This document shows, piece by piece, positions 8,677 through 18,038 of a DNA stretch of 64,000 bases. The notes below the pieces were generated by a model. That model ran no database searches and was not told the origin of the DNA. It saw nothing but the letters and a program-made list of their open reading frames with translations. Position numbers and translations under genes: made by a program. Positions within the stretch are counted from its first letter, which is position 1; every line of letters begins with the position of its first letter. Source of the DNA: Stieleria sp. JC731. Its GTDB lineage: Bacteria > Planctomycetota > Planctomycetia > Pirellulales > Pirellulaceae. The stretch spans positions 186,001 to 250,000 of the forward strand of contig NZ_JAJKFQ010000029.1 of assembly GCF_020966635.1 (NCBI RefSeq), in the 5' to 3' direction.

Positions 8677-11181
8677 TTAGTGGCTTGTTAGGCTTTGAAA
8701 AGCCGATGCGTATCGCCGACCAAATTCGAAAAGTGATTCGCGATCAAAGTGAACATTGTCGCTTTTGAGTTTCAAGCCAGCAGAGTCTACAAAGGCCGCA
8801 TGCTGAAGTTCCTTTGCGACGCCTTGGTGAGCTCGATCGACCAGTTTTCGATGTTCGCTCCAGCTATCGATATCGTTTCGAGCTAAACCACCGATCAAGA
8901 TCGGCGTTGCGTTTCCGACAACAGCACGGAATCGCGTGAACAGTTCAATCAATCGATCGTGATAGGCTTCGGCGGCTCCAGGCTTGCAGTCCGATTCACC
9001 CTGATGCCAGAGCACGCCTTTAACGACGCCGACTTGTTGAGCAATATCGATTCTTGAAATGCAATCGTCATAGGGATGTGACTTCGTCTGGCTGTGGTAG
9101 CCTTCAGGTACCCAACTAGAAATTGGCGAACCTCCAGCTGCACATGGAATCAATCCGACGGTGACTCCGGGATGTGCCTTGATGTATTGCCTCGCGAATT
9201 CTCGTCCCAACCCCACGCCCGCAACAGATTTATCAAAGTGTACCGGATCGATAGCGGGAACCCATCGCTGCTGTTGATCCAACATGATGATTTGATTGTC
9301 GGGATATCGATCAGCCGCAGTCACATTGCCGCGTCCTGCCATGTTTGACTGGCCGGCAAGAACAAACAGATGCAAGTTTTCTTTATCGGGAAGGTCACAC
9401 TTCGTTAGCGTTAGACCTCCGAACTCGATCATTGCATCACCGGTCACGCGACGAGCCAATTCGATCGTTGTTTGGCCGGCAGGTAGTTCGCAGGCTCCAA
9501 ACGTCTGAGTCGCGAAATCCAGCATTCGTCTCGGTATCGATTTTGAATCCAGGTCAGGACGAATGACGGATTTATTTGGGGCTCGCTTCAACTGTGTTGC
9601 GAGCGTTTGATCGGCGACGTGCAGTGTGACTCCGGTGTCTTTTCCGGAACACGCGTAGTGCATTTGGACGATGTAACGTCCCGGTTGTTCTACGTCGATT
9701 CGAAACCGGATTCGGTCGTCTTCGTCAGACCATTGATCGACCCAACTATGCGCCCACTCGATCCCGTCGGCAAAACCGGGTTTTCCCGACATTTCAGCGT
9801 CGACGGATGGAAGAAAGGTTGGACGATTTGGGCTGATCGGAATGGGCTTGGACTGATTTAGCGACGGACCGACTTCGGCAAAGTACTCCAAAGCAACTTT
9901 GCGAAGTCGTTGTACCGTTTCTGCGTTTTGATCAGCGATGTCGACTTTTTGACCGGGGTCATCCGACATGTCATAAAGTTGCACTTCGTTTGGTGTTTCT
10001 GAGACTAGGCGATACCGTTGTGAGCGAACCGCATATCGCCCGGGCCAAGCGTCGGACGTTTGGTGTTTTGTCCCAAATCGAAGCGTAATGATTTTTCGGT
10101 TGCTATCTGAGCGATCGGTTTTGTGCTCCACCAAAGACGCGAGGCTTTGCCCGTCGAGAGGCTTGTTTGCTTGGTGATTGAACGGCAATGAAATGGAACA
10201 CCATTCGACCAATGTGGGTAGCAAGTCAATATGAGCAGAGATCTGGTGTACGACTTGAGGCTGTAGCTTGTCAGGCCAACGAATGAAGCATGGGACCTTG
10301 CAACCACCTTCGTGAACACTTCCTTTGGCACCTCTCATGCCGCCATTGAACCGTTTGCCATTGGGACCGTTGTCGGTTAGGAAAACGAGGATGGTGTTTT
10401 CTGCCAAGCCTTCTTGATCGAGTGTTTTAAGTACTCGATCAACGTTGTGATCGATGTTTTCGACCATGGCGTAGACTGCGGCGGTTTTCTCGTCGATCTG
10501 CCCGGTGTTGTACTTATCAAACAGCTTCTTGTTGACTTGGAATGGGCCATGGGGTGCGTTCAAAGGGACGTAGCAGAAAAACCGTTGCTGGCTGTTGTCT
10601 TGGATGAATTGGATCGCATGGTCGGTCAGGACATCTGTGATGTAGCCCTTTGTTTGAACGGGACGACCATTGTGCTCGAGGATTGCATCATCGTAGAGAT
10701 TGAAGTGACCTCCGCAGAAACCAAAGAATTCGTCGAAGCCTTGTCCGTTCGGATGAAGCGGCAGTTGAGCGCCGTTGTGCCACTTGCCAAAGCATCCAGT
10801 TTTGTATCCTGCCGATTTGAGGACTTCCGCGATTGTGGTTTCTTCGGCGTGCATGACCTCGCGCCGACCTGTGACCCCTGTCACACCGGTGCGTTCAGGG
10901 TAGCGTCCGGTTAGCAGTGCCGCCCGAGTCGGGGCACAGACAGGAGAAACAAAGAAGTTTTCGAAACGCACACTTTGCGAAGCCAGCCGATCCAATGCCG
11001 GGGTATTCACGATGGAATTTCCATGAGCACCAAGATCACCCCATCCTTGATCATCGGTAAGGATTAGCACAACGTTTGGCGAACGAGCATCCTGTGCAGC
11101 CGCGATTCGATAGCAGCACACAGATGCGAAGATCACCACAAGGATCATCGCAAACCTTCGAAACATATTAAATTGAATCAT
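8677..11181 (-). CDS. Sulfatase fused to a sialate-O-acetylesterase-type (SASA) esterase
   Basis: An 834-aa exported protein. After a signal peptide (about residues 1-29, ending IAAAQ) comes an alkaline-phosphatase-fold sulfatase: NVVLILTDDQGWGDLGAHGN carries the metal-binding Asp pair (about 43-44), and VCAPTRAALLTGR is the C-x-P-x-R formylglycine motif (Cys about 82). About residues 460-600 look like a beta-sandwich with VEQPGRYIVQMHY. From about 600 there is a SASA/CE6-like esterase with the Ser nucleophile in LAGQSNMAGRG and the WHQGESD block. It would desulfate and deacetylate the same polysaccharide in the periplasm or outside. Activation needs a formylglycine-generating enzyme not found here. 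The start at 11181 is chosen because the signal peptide follows directly. Confidence 0.9.
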   Translation of the reverse strand: MIQFNMFRRFAMILVVIFASVCCYRIAAAQDARSPNVVLILTDDQGWGDLGAHGNSIVNTPALDRLASQSVRFENFFVSPVCAPTRAALLTGRYPERTGVTGVTGRREVMHAEETTIAEVLKSAGYKTGCFGKWHNGAQLPLHPNGQGFDEFFGFCGGHFNLYDDAILEHNGRPVQTKGYITDVLTDHAIQFIQDNSQQRFFCYVPLNAPHGPFQVNKKLFDKYNTGQIDEKTAAVYAMVENIDHNVDRVLKTLDQEGLAENTILVFLTDNGPNGKRFNGGMRGAKGSVHEGGCKVPCFIRWPDKLQPQVVHQISAHIDLLPTLVEWCSISLPFNHQANKPLDGQSLASLVEHKTDRSDSNRKIITLRFGTKHQTSDAWPGRYAVRSQRYRLVSETPNEVQLYDMSDDPGQKVDIADQNAETVQRLRKVALEYFAEVGPSLNQSKPIPISPNRPTFLPSVDAEMSGKPGFADGIEWAHSWVDQWSDEDDRIRFRIDVEQPGRYIVQMHYACSGKDTGVTLHVADQTLATQLKRAPNKSVIRPDLDSKSIPRRMLDFATQTFGACELPAGQTTIELARRVTGDAMIEFGGLTLTKCDLPDKENLHLFVLAGQSNMAGRGNVTAADRYPDNQIIMLDQQQRWVPAIDPVHFDKSVAGVGLGREFARQYIKAHPGVTVGLIPCAAGGSPISSWVPEGYHSQTKSHPYDDCISRIDIAQQVGVVKGVLWHQGESDCKPGAAEAYHDRLIELFTRFRAVVGNATPILIGGLARNDIDSWSEHRKLVDRAHQGVAKELQHAAFVDSAGLKLKSDNVHFDRESLFEFGRRYASAFQSLTSH

Positions 11182-11195
11182 GCGAGTCCCATTTC

Positions 11196-11244
11196 GTTTG
11201 GTGCCACCCACCAACTAGTCCCCGGTTGGTGCCATCCACCATCT
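11196..11244. repeat. Two tandem REP-like palindromes near the RAYT gene
   Basis: Two copies of the palindrome TTGGTG-N5-CACCAA: 11196-11216 (GTTTGGTGCCACCCACCAACT) and 11224-11244 (GGTTGGTGCCATCCACCATCT, imperfect). They are 28 bp apart, just upstream of the sulfatase start and about 220 bp from the 3' end of the RAYT gene. They match the copies at 12683-12702 and 35834-35881. Confidence 0.75.
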
Positions 11245-11463
11245 AGGAATAGTTCGTATTGGACTTCATCTCAGACAGGGCACTTCAGCGTGCCCGAGCA
11301 CTACTGACAGCAATTGTAGCGGGTTCGTCACGAGCGCAGTCGCGGTCCCAAGACGATTGTCGATGAGCCGCCCTAGATCTACAGAATGATCAGACTTCGA
11401 AATCAAAGAACTAAGTAGATTGAGCAAACAATTTCGGTGGACATTGCTTTGAAACAGCGTTGT

Positions 11464-12627
11464 TCATTTGAAACAGGTAGCTGCGATAGCCTGCCCGCGA
11501 TGATGCCGCAATCCCGATTGTTCGGCATGCCTACGGATCGCATCTGGGCGACCAACGCATGTTGCCTTGCCAAAGTACTTTGGCCAATCCCAAACCAGAT
11601 CGCTCCACATGGAAATATCAATTCCGACCTGGCGAAGCAATTTAGCGAGCGTCTCGGGGACTGCCGCACTTACGCCTTTGAGTCGTTGTTTTGTGGTCCA
11701 GCATAGCAATTGCCAGTAGGTGTCCCAATCTACACTTAAGAATCCACGATTGCTGCTGCGAATTCCGTCAGTATTGATTTCCGGGTCGTTGGACAGTTTG
11801 TCTTGCCGGATCCTTAAAGGGCTTAGCCAACCGTCTCGAGCCACATGTCTACCGGTTGGTGACTTGCGTTTGCGTTGCCGTTCTTTCCGCAATTGATTTA
11901 CCGGTGTCGTTCGAATTTTCCTTGCAGAGTCTTCGGTACTAACTGGCACAAGGTCAAATGCTGCTGAATTAATCTTACTCCCCTGTCTTGACTTCAAACG
12001 ATCGTATGCACTTGTATGCGGACATTGTGCAGGGCTCTCTACAATCGCGGCTCGAACTGGATTCAGGTCGACATACATGCTGCAAGCCAACAAGCCTGCT
12101 TCATCAACGATCCGCTGAGCTTTGAAGCGCCCTTCCCAAAACCGTCCGGTGCACTGATCTTGTTTGTTTGCGACACGTGCGATTGGTTCCGCTAGAGCTC
12201 GCATGAACCAGGAAATGTCGCAAAGCCTCGAACGAATCTCAGCAATTCGCTGCTTGTTTCGCACCAACATCTGAACGTCGTTGGTATTAGGCTCCGCCAA
12301 GTACTCATCGAGTCTCTTCCCTGGAAAGATTCTGAGCCAACGGATAGCGACCTCTTCGTCACTCCACTGCTCACACACATCGGGTCGATTTCGTAGCACT
12401 TGATGCATATGGTTGCTCATGATTGCGTATGCCAGCACATCAACCGCAAACACCGACGCAAGAGCTTCCATCCGCCGCCTTATCCATTCCTTTCTAAAGG
12501 AATAGTCGAGACCGCTGATCGGATCGATTCCGGCAAGCCAAGCCCGCCGTACGCATCGCTGCACCACATGCACAACACAAACTTCGCTCGTTTGAAACTG
12601 TTCACACCGCTGAGGTCTTGGCATCAA
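11464..12627 (-). CDS. REP-associated tyrosine transposase (RAYT, Y1_Tnp family)
   Basis: A 387-aa protein of the IS200-like HUH superfamily, which cuts and joins single-stranded DNA at REP palindromes. The HUH motif is NHMH (His73 and His75, in AYAIMSNHMHQVL), and the likely catalytic tyrosine is Tyr185 in SMYVDLNPVRAAIV, the Y-x-x-x-NPV block typical of RAYTs. GRFWEGRFKAQ lies between them. The C-terminal 180 residues are basic and extend beyond common RAYTs. The gene is intact, has no terminal inverted repeats of its own and lies between palindromes at 11196-11244 and 12683-12702. RAYTs are usually single-copy, domesticated and vertically kept rather than actively jumping. The start at 12627 is the first ATG, giving MMPRPQRCEQ. 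Confidence 0.9.
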   Translation of the reverse strand: MMPRPQRCEQFQTSEVCVVHVVQRCVRRAWLAGIDPISGLDYSFRKEWIRRRMEALASVFAVDVLAYAIMSNHMHQVLRNRPDVCEQWSDEEVAIRWLRIFPGKRLDEYLAEPNTNDVQMLVRNKQRIAEIRSRLCDISWFMRALAEPIARVANKQDQCTGRFWEGRFKAQRIVDEAGLLACSMYVDLNPVRAAIVESPAQCPHTSAYDRLKSRQGSKINSAAFDLVPVSTEDSARKIRTTPVNQLRKERQRKRKSPTGRHVARDGWLSPLRIRQDKLSNDPEINTDGIRSSNRGFLSVDWDTYWQLLCWTTKQRLKGVSAAVPETLAKLLRQVGIDISMWSDLVWDWPKYFGKATCVGRPDAIRRHAEQSGLRHHRGQAIAATCFK

Positions 12628-12682
12628 ACTCTCCGTGCTGGGGGCATGGCTAATCTAGCGGTGTCGAAACAGAAGTCAATCA

Positions 12683-12702
12683 ATTGGTGGGTGGCACCAT
12701 CT
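12683..12702. repeat. REP-like palindrome upstream of the RAYT gene
   Basis: ATTGGTGGGTGGCACCATCT is the reverse orientation of the 11.2-kb palindromes (stem TTGGTG/CACCA-). It sits about 55 bp upstream of the RAYT start, in the divergent gap before the 1246-aa gene. Confidence 0.7.
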
Positions 12703-12812
12703 GGATAGGGTAGACGACGGAGCGTATTGGCTTAGATTCGAGTAGACTTTGCCTGCTCAAATGATGAGCTTGCTTTACCTCGCCTGTCTGCCCACCTCTA
12801 AGACGAAGCCGC

Positions 12813-15800
12813 TTGATGATCCGAAGAATACTACTGCTTGCCATTCCTATCGCCGCGAGCCTTGTTGGCTGGGATAATGGATGGACCGCTGAACCTCGAT
12901 ACTCCGTCCTGTTCAATGGAAAAAATCTCGACGGCTGGAAAGGGGATCCAAAACTTTGGTCTGTTCAGAACGGGTCCATCGTCGGACAGACCACAGACCA
13001 AGCCCCAATCCCAGCAAACACATTTCTCATCAGGCAAGATGGCAATGTCGGCGACTTCGAACTGAAATGCCTCGTCCGCTTCGAAGGCAATAACTCGGGC
13101 GTCCAATACCGCAGTGAATTCGCTGATGAAACCTCGCTCGCACTAAAAGGCTACCAAGCTGACCTGCACCCACGCATCGACTATATGGGAATGATGTATG
13201 GGGAAAAAACCGGTCGCGGCATCATCGCCCAAGGCGGTCAACGCGTCGTCATCGATCCGGACGGCAAACCAAAAACGACCGAGCTTCGTGGCCTTTCCGA
13301 TATCGACACATCCGATTGGAATGAGCTTCGTATCGTCGCCGTTGGCAATCGCATGATTCACCAAATCAACGGTACGACGACGATCGACCTTACCGATCGC
13401 CACCCAGAAGCGAAACTGTCGGGCCTGCTGGGACTTCAACTGCATCGCGGCCCGGCAATGAAAGTGGAGTTCCGCAGCGTGCTCTATCGAGCGCTGTCCA
13501 ACCAAGATGGTGAGCAGCTCGTCGAACAACTAGCCAAAGCCACCAAGCTAAAATCCGATACAACGGATGATTCCGGCGATATCAGCGAAGCGCCGGCATC
13601 GTGGGTTCAACGAAACTCCAAACCAAAGTGGATCTGGGCAAAGGCTCCCAAAGATGGACAGAAGGTTGCATTCCGCAAAACGTTCAACTTGCAAGGCAAC
13701 ATCACCGCGGCGCAAATCTATACGACTTGCGATAATCGCATGCAACTTTGGATCAACGGCCAGTCCATCGCTACCAGCAACGCCTGGGAACGTCCCGTCA
13801 TTCGTTCGATCGCAGACGCCTTGACCGAAGGTCCGAACACGATCGCGATCGAAGGCCAAAACGAAGGCGGTGTCGCGGCACTGGTTTCGCGAATCAAAAT
13901 TCAGTCTGGAAACCAAACGAAGTTCATCGATACCGATTCGTCTTGGAAATTCACCGAAACTGCCAGTGCCGGTTGGCAACAAAATTCTTTCGACGATTCC
14001 AAGTGGGAATCAGCGAAAGCGATCGGCGAGTTAGGTGATACCCCTTGGGGAGTTCCCGGGATCGATGGCCGCCAATCGGGCTCTCGGCTAATCAATCCAC
14101 ACAGTATCTATGCACCACCCGGCTTTGTCGTCGATCGAATTTACGAAGTCCCCTCAGAACAAGGCAGCTGGGTCGCGTTAGCCACCGATCCCCAAGGCCG
14201 TATCTACGCATGCGATCAAGGCGGTGAAGGCTTGTTCCGGCTGACCATTCGCGATGGGCAGTCACCATTGGTCGAATCGGTTTCGCAAGGCGCACTATCA
14301 AATCTCTCAGGTGCGCAAGGACTGCACTGGGCATTCGACAGTCTCTGGTTTCACCGCAATGGCGGGCATCTGTATCGCTTAACCGACACGGACGGAGATG
14401 ACCGGCTCGACATGGTCGAAGAATTCCCCGGTGGCACCGGTGGCGGCGAACATGGCAATCACGCAGTCCTAACCACACCCGATGGCAAAGGACTGTACAT
14501 GGTCGGCGGCAACCATGCTCCCATTGCCAAAGACAGCAACAGCGAAGTCCCTACTTGGTACGAAGGCCTACTGCTGCCGCGCATGTGGGACTCCGGAGGC
14601 CACGCCCGTGGCTTGACCGCACCGGGCGGCTGGGTAACAAGACTAAACATCGAAGACAAAACCCAAACAATTCAAACGATCGGCTTTCGGAACGAATACG
14701 ACATCGCACTAAATCGCCATGGCGATTTGTTTACCTACGATGCCGACATGGAATGGGACTTGGGACTTCCATGGTACCGACCGACCAGAATCTGCTTTGT
14801 TGCCAAAGGAGCAGACTTTGGATGGCGCAGCGGCTCTGGCAAATGGCCAGCCTACTACGAAGATTCACTTCCCTCGGTCGTTGATATCGGTCCCGGCTCG
14901 CCAACCGGAGTCATCTCAGGATTGTCCGCTGACTTTCCGACTCGATATCGAGATGCCATCTTCGCAGCCGATTGGACGTTCGGAACGATGTACGCCATCC
15001 ATCTGAAACCTGATGGCGCAGGATACAAGGGCGAAGCAGAGCCGTTTGTTTATGGCAGCCCACTTCCTTTGACGGATGTCACCATTGGTGCTGACCGTTC
15101 GATGTACTTCGCGATCGGTGGTCGTGGAACCCGCTCCGGACTTTACCGCGTCCGATACGTTGGTGACCAAGCCACCTCGGAACCGAGCGGCATCGATGCG
15201 GCTTCAGCAAAGGCTCGCCAACAGCGCATTGTACTGGAAGCGTTTCACGGTGTTGAAAATCCAAAAGCGATCGACATCGCTTGGCCACACTTGGCAAGCA
15301 ACGATCGCTACCTGCGCCACGCGGCTCGCATCGCGATCGAAAGTCAGCCGACCGCAGGATGGGCCGAGCGGATCGCCAACGAAGCCAACCCGCAGGCTCG
15401 AATCACTGCCACCGTCGCATTGGCCCGAGTTGGTAAAGAAACCGATCAAGAAGCTGCGTTGACGTACCTGCTGGACATCAAGCCAAGCAGCCTAAACGAA
15501 GGGCAGATGCTGGGTCTGCTTCGTGCGTATGCGTTGATTTTCGAGCGACTGGGAAAACCGACGGCAACTCAATCCGATGCTGTTATTTCACAGATCGGTC
15601 CAATGCTTCCATCGGAAAGCGACAACATCAACACCGAACTGATTCGCGTTTTGACCTACTTGCGGTGGGAAAAGGTTGTGCCCAAAGCAATGGACCTGAT
15701 CGTCAATCGCAAACCGACACCGCCTCCGGCATGGACCGAACTGGCCAGTCGAAATGCAGGATACGGTGGCCCGATCAATCGAATGATCGAAAACATGCCA

Positions 15801-16553
15801 CCGATGAGCGAAATCAACTACGCGTTTATCCTGCGAAATATGCGTCAGGGTTGGACCGTTGATTTGCGTCGGCAATATTTCACGTTTCTAAACGAAGCGG
15901 CAAAGTCATCGGGCGGCGCGAGCTATTCCGGATACCTCACCCGCATGCGTGACGAGGCACTCGGAACCTGCACCGACGAGGAAAGAAAAGCTCTCGAAGA
16001 CATCACAGGCGAAAGCTTTGATCCGAAGCCAGATTTCCCGATCACCGAACCTGTAGGTCCCGGCCAGAAATGGACGGTCGATGCGGTGTTAGGTTCAATG
16101 CGTGGTTCAAAAAGCTTTGAACGGGGACGTTCATTGTTCTTCAGTGCCAAATGCGCATCATGCCACCGACTGCGTGGGCTGGGGGGAGCCATCGGGCCGG
16201 ACCTCACCAGCATCCCCAACAAGTTTGATGAACGGTACCTTGCCGAAGCGATCGTTCATCCGAGCAACCACATTTCGGACCAGTACGGATCGTCTCGTGT
16301 GCTGACCGACGAAGGTCGTGTGATCACCGGCCTAGTCGTCAAGCAAGACAATGGCGACTTGTTGGTCTACCCCGTGGAAGCCGATGCAAAACCGATTGCC
16401 GTCGAAGCGGACACGATTGAGCAGATCGATCCGTCAAAGGTTTCGCAAATGCCCGAAGCACTGCTCGATCAATTGAATGCCGACGAAGTCCGCGACCTGA
16501 TGACCTATCTGATGTCTGCGGGCGATAAAAACGATCGACGCTATCGACAGTAG
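12813..16553 (+). CDS. Exported DUF1080 / beta-propeller dehydrogenase-like / HEAT / PVC-type cytochrome c fusion
   Basis: A 1246-aa modular protein of a kind typical for planctomycetes. It has a signal peptide (about 1-26); a 3-keto-disaccharide hydrolase (DUF1080) domain (about 30-230, YSVLFNGKNLDGWKGD and FRSVLYRAL); a beta-sandwich domain (about 275-410, KVAFRKTFNLQGN and LWINGQSIA); a glucose/sorbosone dehydrogenase-like propeller (about 430-790, PPGFVVDRIYEVP, RGLTAPGGWVTRLN, ADFGWRSGSGKWPAYYEDS); an alpha-helical repeat region (about 800-1080); and a C-terminal single-haem cytochrome domain with CASCH at about 1112-1116 and GAIGPDLTSIPNKFDERYLAEAI. It probably hydrolyses or oxidises a carbohydrate in the periplasm and passes electrons to haem. 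The real substrate is unknown. It is a single-gene unit. Confidence 0.88.
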   Translation: MMIRRILLLAIPIAASLVGWDNGWTAEPRYSVLFNGKNLDGWKGDPKLWSVQNGSIVGQTTDQAPIPANTFLIRQDGNVGDFELKCLVRFEGNNSGVQYRSEFADETSLALKGYQADLHPRIDYMGMMYGEKTGRGIIAQGGQRVVIDPDGKPKTTELRGLSDIDTSDWNELRIVAVGNRMIHQINGTTTIDLTDRHPEAKLSGLLGLQLHRGPAMKVEFRSVLYRALSNQDGEQLVEQLAKATKLKSDTTDDSGDISEAPASWVQRNSKPKWIWAKAPKDGQKVAFRKTFNLQGNITAAQIYTTCDNRMQLWINGQSIATSNAWERPVIRSIADALTEGPNTIAIEGQNEGGVAALVSRIKIQSGNQTKFIDTDSSWKFTETASAGWQQNSFDDSKWESAKAIGELGDTPWGVPGIDGRQSGSRLINPHSIYAPPGFVVDRIYEVPSEQGSWVALATDPQGRIYACDQGGEGLFRLTIRDGQSPLVESVSQGALSNLSGAQGLHWAFDSLWFHRNGGHLYRLTDTDGDDRLDMVEEFPGGTGGGEHGNHAVLTTPDGKGLYMVGGNHAPIAKDSNSEVPTWYEGLLLPRMWDSGGHARGLTAPGGWVTRLNIEDKTQTIQTIGFRNEYDIALNRHGDLFTYDADMEWDLGLPWYRPTRICFVAKGADFGWRSGSGKWPAYYEDSLPSVVDIGPGSPTGVISGLSADFPTRYRDAIFAADWTFGTMYAIHLKPDGAGYKGEAEPFVYGSPLPLTDVTIGADRSMYFAIGGRGTRSGLYRVRYVGDQATSEPSGIDAASAKARQQRIVLEAFHGVENPKAIDIAWPHLASNDRYLRHAARIAIESQPTAGWAERIANEANPQARITATVALARVGKETDQEAALTYLLDIKPSSLNEGQMLGLLRAYALIFERLGKPTATQSDAVISQIGPMLPSESDNINTELIRVLTYLRWEKVVPKAMDLIVNRKPTPPPAWTELASRNAGYGGPINRMIENMPPMSEINYAFILRNMRQGWTVDLRRQYFTFLNEAAKSSGGASYSGYLTRMRDEALGTCTDEERKALEDITGESFDPKPDFPITEPVGPGQKWTVDAVLGSMRGSKSFERGRSLFFSAKCASCHRLRGLGGAIGPDLTSIPNKFDERYLAEAIVHPSNHISDQYGSSRVLTDEGRVITGLVVKQDNGDLLVYPVEADAKPIAVEADTIEQIDPSKVSQMPEALLDQLNADEVRDLMTYLMSAGDKNDRRYRQ

Positions 16554-16579
16554 CGAATCGATTTAGCTCATTTCGTTGC

Positions 16580-16636
16580 GGCCTCTTTCGAAGAGGCCAG
16601 AAACAAGTTTCAAGCCAACGCTAGCGATAGCGTTGG
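16580..16636. terminator. Two stacked hairpins, convergent terminator
   Basis: GGCCTCTT-TCG-AAGAGGCC (16580-16598) and CCAACGCTA-GCGA-TAGCGTTGG (16615-16636) are perfect stems of 8 and 9 bp between two convergent genes. The second overlaps the stop codon of the minus-strand DUF1571 gene and is followed on the plus strand by CGTTCTTTT. Confidence 0.75.
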
Positions 16637-17676
16637 CGTTCTTTTGCGCTCACATGGATTCCGAACTTCTGTTCGTAGCGTGCGGTTTCGTTGACAAAGT
16701 CGATGTCGGTGTTTTGGTTATCAAACCGGAACCCGTCGACCGGACGAGTGTTCGTCGGGCGGATCGAATAGAACTCGAGCAACGAAATCATGTGGGCTTT
16801 CGCTGTCCCTGGCTGTTCGTCACCGCTTGCGTCTTTTGATTCAGGCAGTTCGCCCAAGTGTTCGATCCGAATCGGTAACCCTTTGCCGAATTTGGTCTCG
16901 GGATCATCTTGTTGAGCGATGGCGATATTGATTCGCGTCGGATAGGTTTCCGGCCAAGGTTGCCCGCCCAGGATGGACAGCATCTCATCGCGTCGGCTTT
17001 GTTTAAGGGTTCCGATGACGACCACGAGAGGTCGCCCCTTCAGCTGGCTAGTCCCAAGGCTCAGGTCGTATTGATCGCGGATGGTATCTAACATCTCGCC
17101 CAAGGCGCCAACTTTCATGCTGGGCTTGATTCGCGAATTAAGCTGCAGGGCTCGCGCCCCTTCATCGAGCCAACCGACGTCGACACGACTGAGTGTCACT
17201 TCGTCGCCGATTTGAGTCCGTGTCCATGTCAGACGTCCATCGCTGATTTGATCCAGCGTGTGTTCGCCGTCACCGTCGTGGACCTCCATATTGAACCGAA
17301 ACTGGCCCGTTCCCATTCCCATCTGGATGTAGCGTCCGACACCTGAGATCTCCCGATCGGCTGTGCGAGTCCGTTGACTGACCATGCAATCAAATGGTTT
17401 ACCGTTGCCCAATCGATCGATGACCTGGTCGATCACCTCCAACGCTTGCTCATGTTTTTTCTGCAAACTGGAGCCGGATGCAGGCGTTGCCGCGACATCC
17501 GCCATCGCAAATTGGCTGTCAAGCGAGAAATGTTCTGCCAAAGTTGTCGAGGCGGTTCCGAAGCTTGCTGCGGCTAAAAGTAGCTTTGCCAAAGCTGTGA
17601 AACTGCGTTTAGACGAACCAGCTGAATTCCCTTTCGTGGTCTCGCGAAGCTTCATCGTGTCGGTAAAAAGCGTCAT
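16621..17676 (-). CDS. DUF1571 exported protein
   Basis: A 351-aa protein with an N-terminal hydrophobic export segment (about residues 25-48, LAKLLLAAASFGTASTTLAE). Matches to the planctomycete DUF1571 family are seen in QALEVIDQVIDRL, FDCMVSQRTRT, RYIQMGMGTGQFRFNMEV, LTWTRTQIGDEVTLSRVDVGWLDEGARAL and the C-terminal LEFYSIRPTNTRPVDGFRFD. The family has a LolA/LppX-like fold by general similarity, but its function is not established. The start could be at 17676 or at a second ATG seven codons later; neither has a clear ribosome site. It is monocistronic and convergent with the 1246-aa gene. Confidence 0.8.
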   Translation of the reverse strand: MTLFTDTMKLRETTKGNSAGSSKRSFTALAKLLLAAASFGTASTTLAEHFSLDSQFAMADVAATPASGSSLQKKHEQALEVIDQVIDRLGNGKPFDCMVSQRTRTADREISGVGRYIQMGMGTGQFRFNMEVHDGDGEHTLDQISDGRLTWTRTQIGDEVTLSRVDVGWLDEGARALQLNSRIKPSMKVGALGEMLDTIRDQYDLSLGTSQLKGRPLVVVIGTLKQSRRDEMLSILGGQPWPETYPTRINIAIAQQDDPETKFGKGLPIRIEHLGELPESKDASGDEQPGTAKAHMISLLEFYSIRPTNTRPVDGFRFDNQNTDIDFVNETARYEQKFGIHVSAKERQRYR

Positions 17677-18038
17677 GGGAGGTTAAGGCGCCTTGTCGGA
17701 ACGGCAGTCCCTATGAGAGGCGATAGGGCTGAGTTTCACGCGGTTGATTGATCACAACCCGAATCGACAACACACCCGAATGGAGGGCTTCGGTTCGTGT
17801 CGATCAATCTTCATGGGCCGGTTGTGGCGAATTTTCCAAAGAATCAGGTCACAACGTGCCGATTGACCAATCACGTGGCCAATTTCGGCGACGAGTCGGA
17901 GCGGATCGTAAAGATCTTGTCCCCGGCAAGTCCAGCCAGAATTGGGTCCGAATGAACAGCTTTGACATTTCAGCCCAGGCGGGAATAGACCCGCGAGCCG
18001 CAGACGAGCGCGGTACTACCCAAGGAATGGGGGAAAAG

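Noticed and set aside
11464..12702. RAYT locus considered as an active IS200/IS605 insertion sequence
   Set aside because: No subterminal hairpin pair at defined ends and no accessory tnpB; the palindromes are REP-like and also occur far away.
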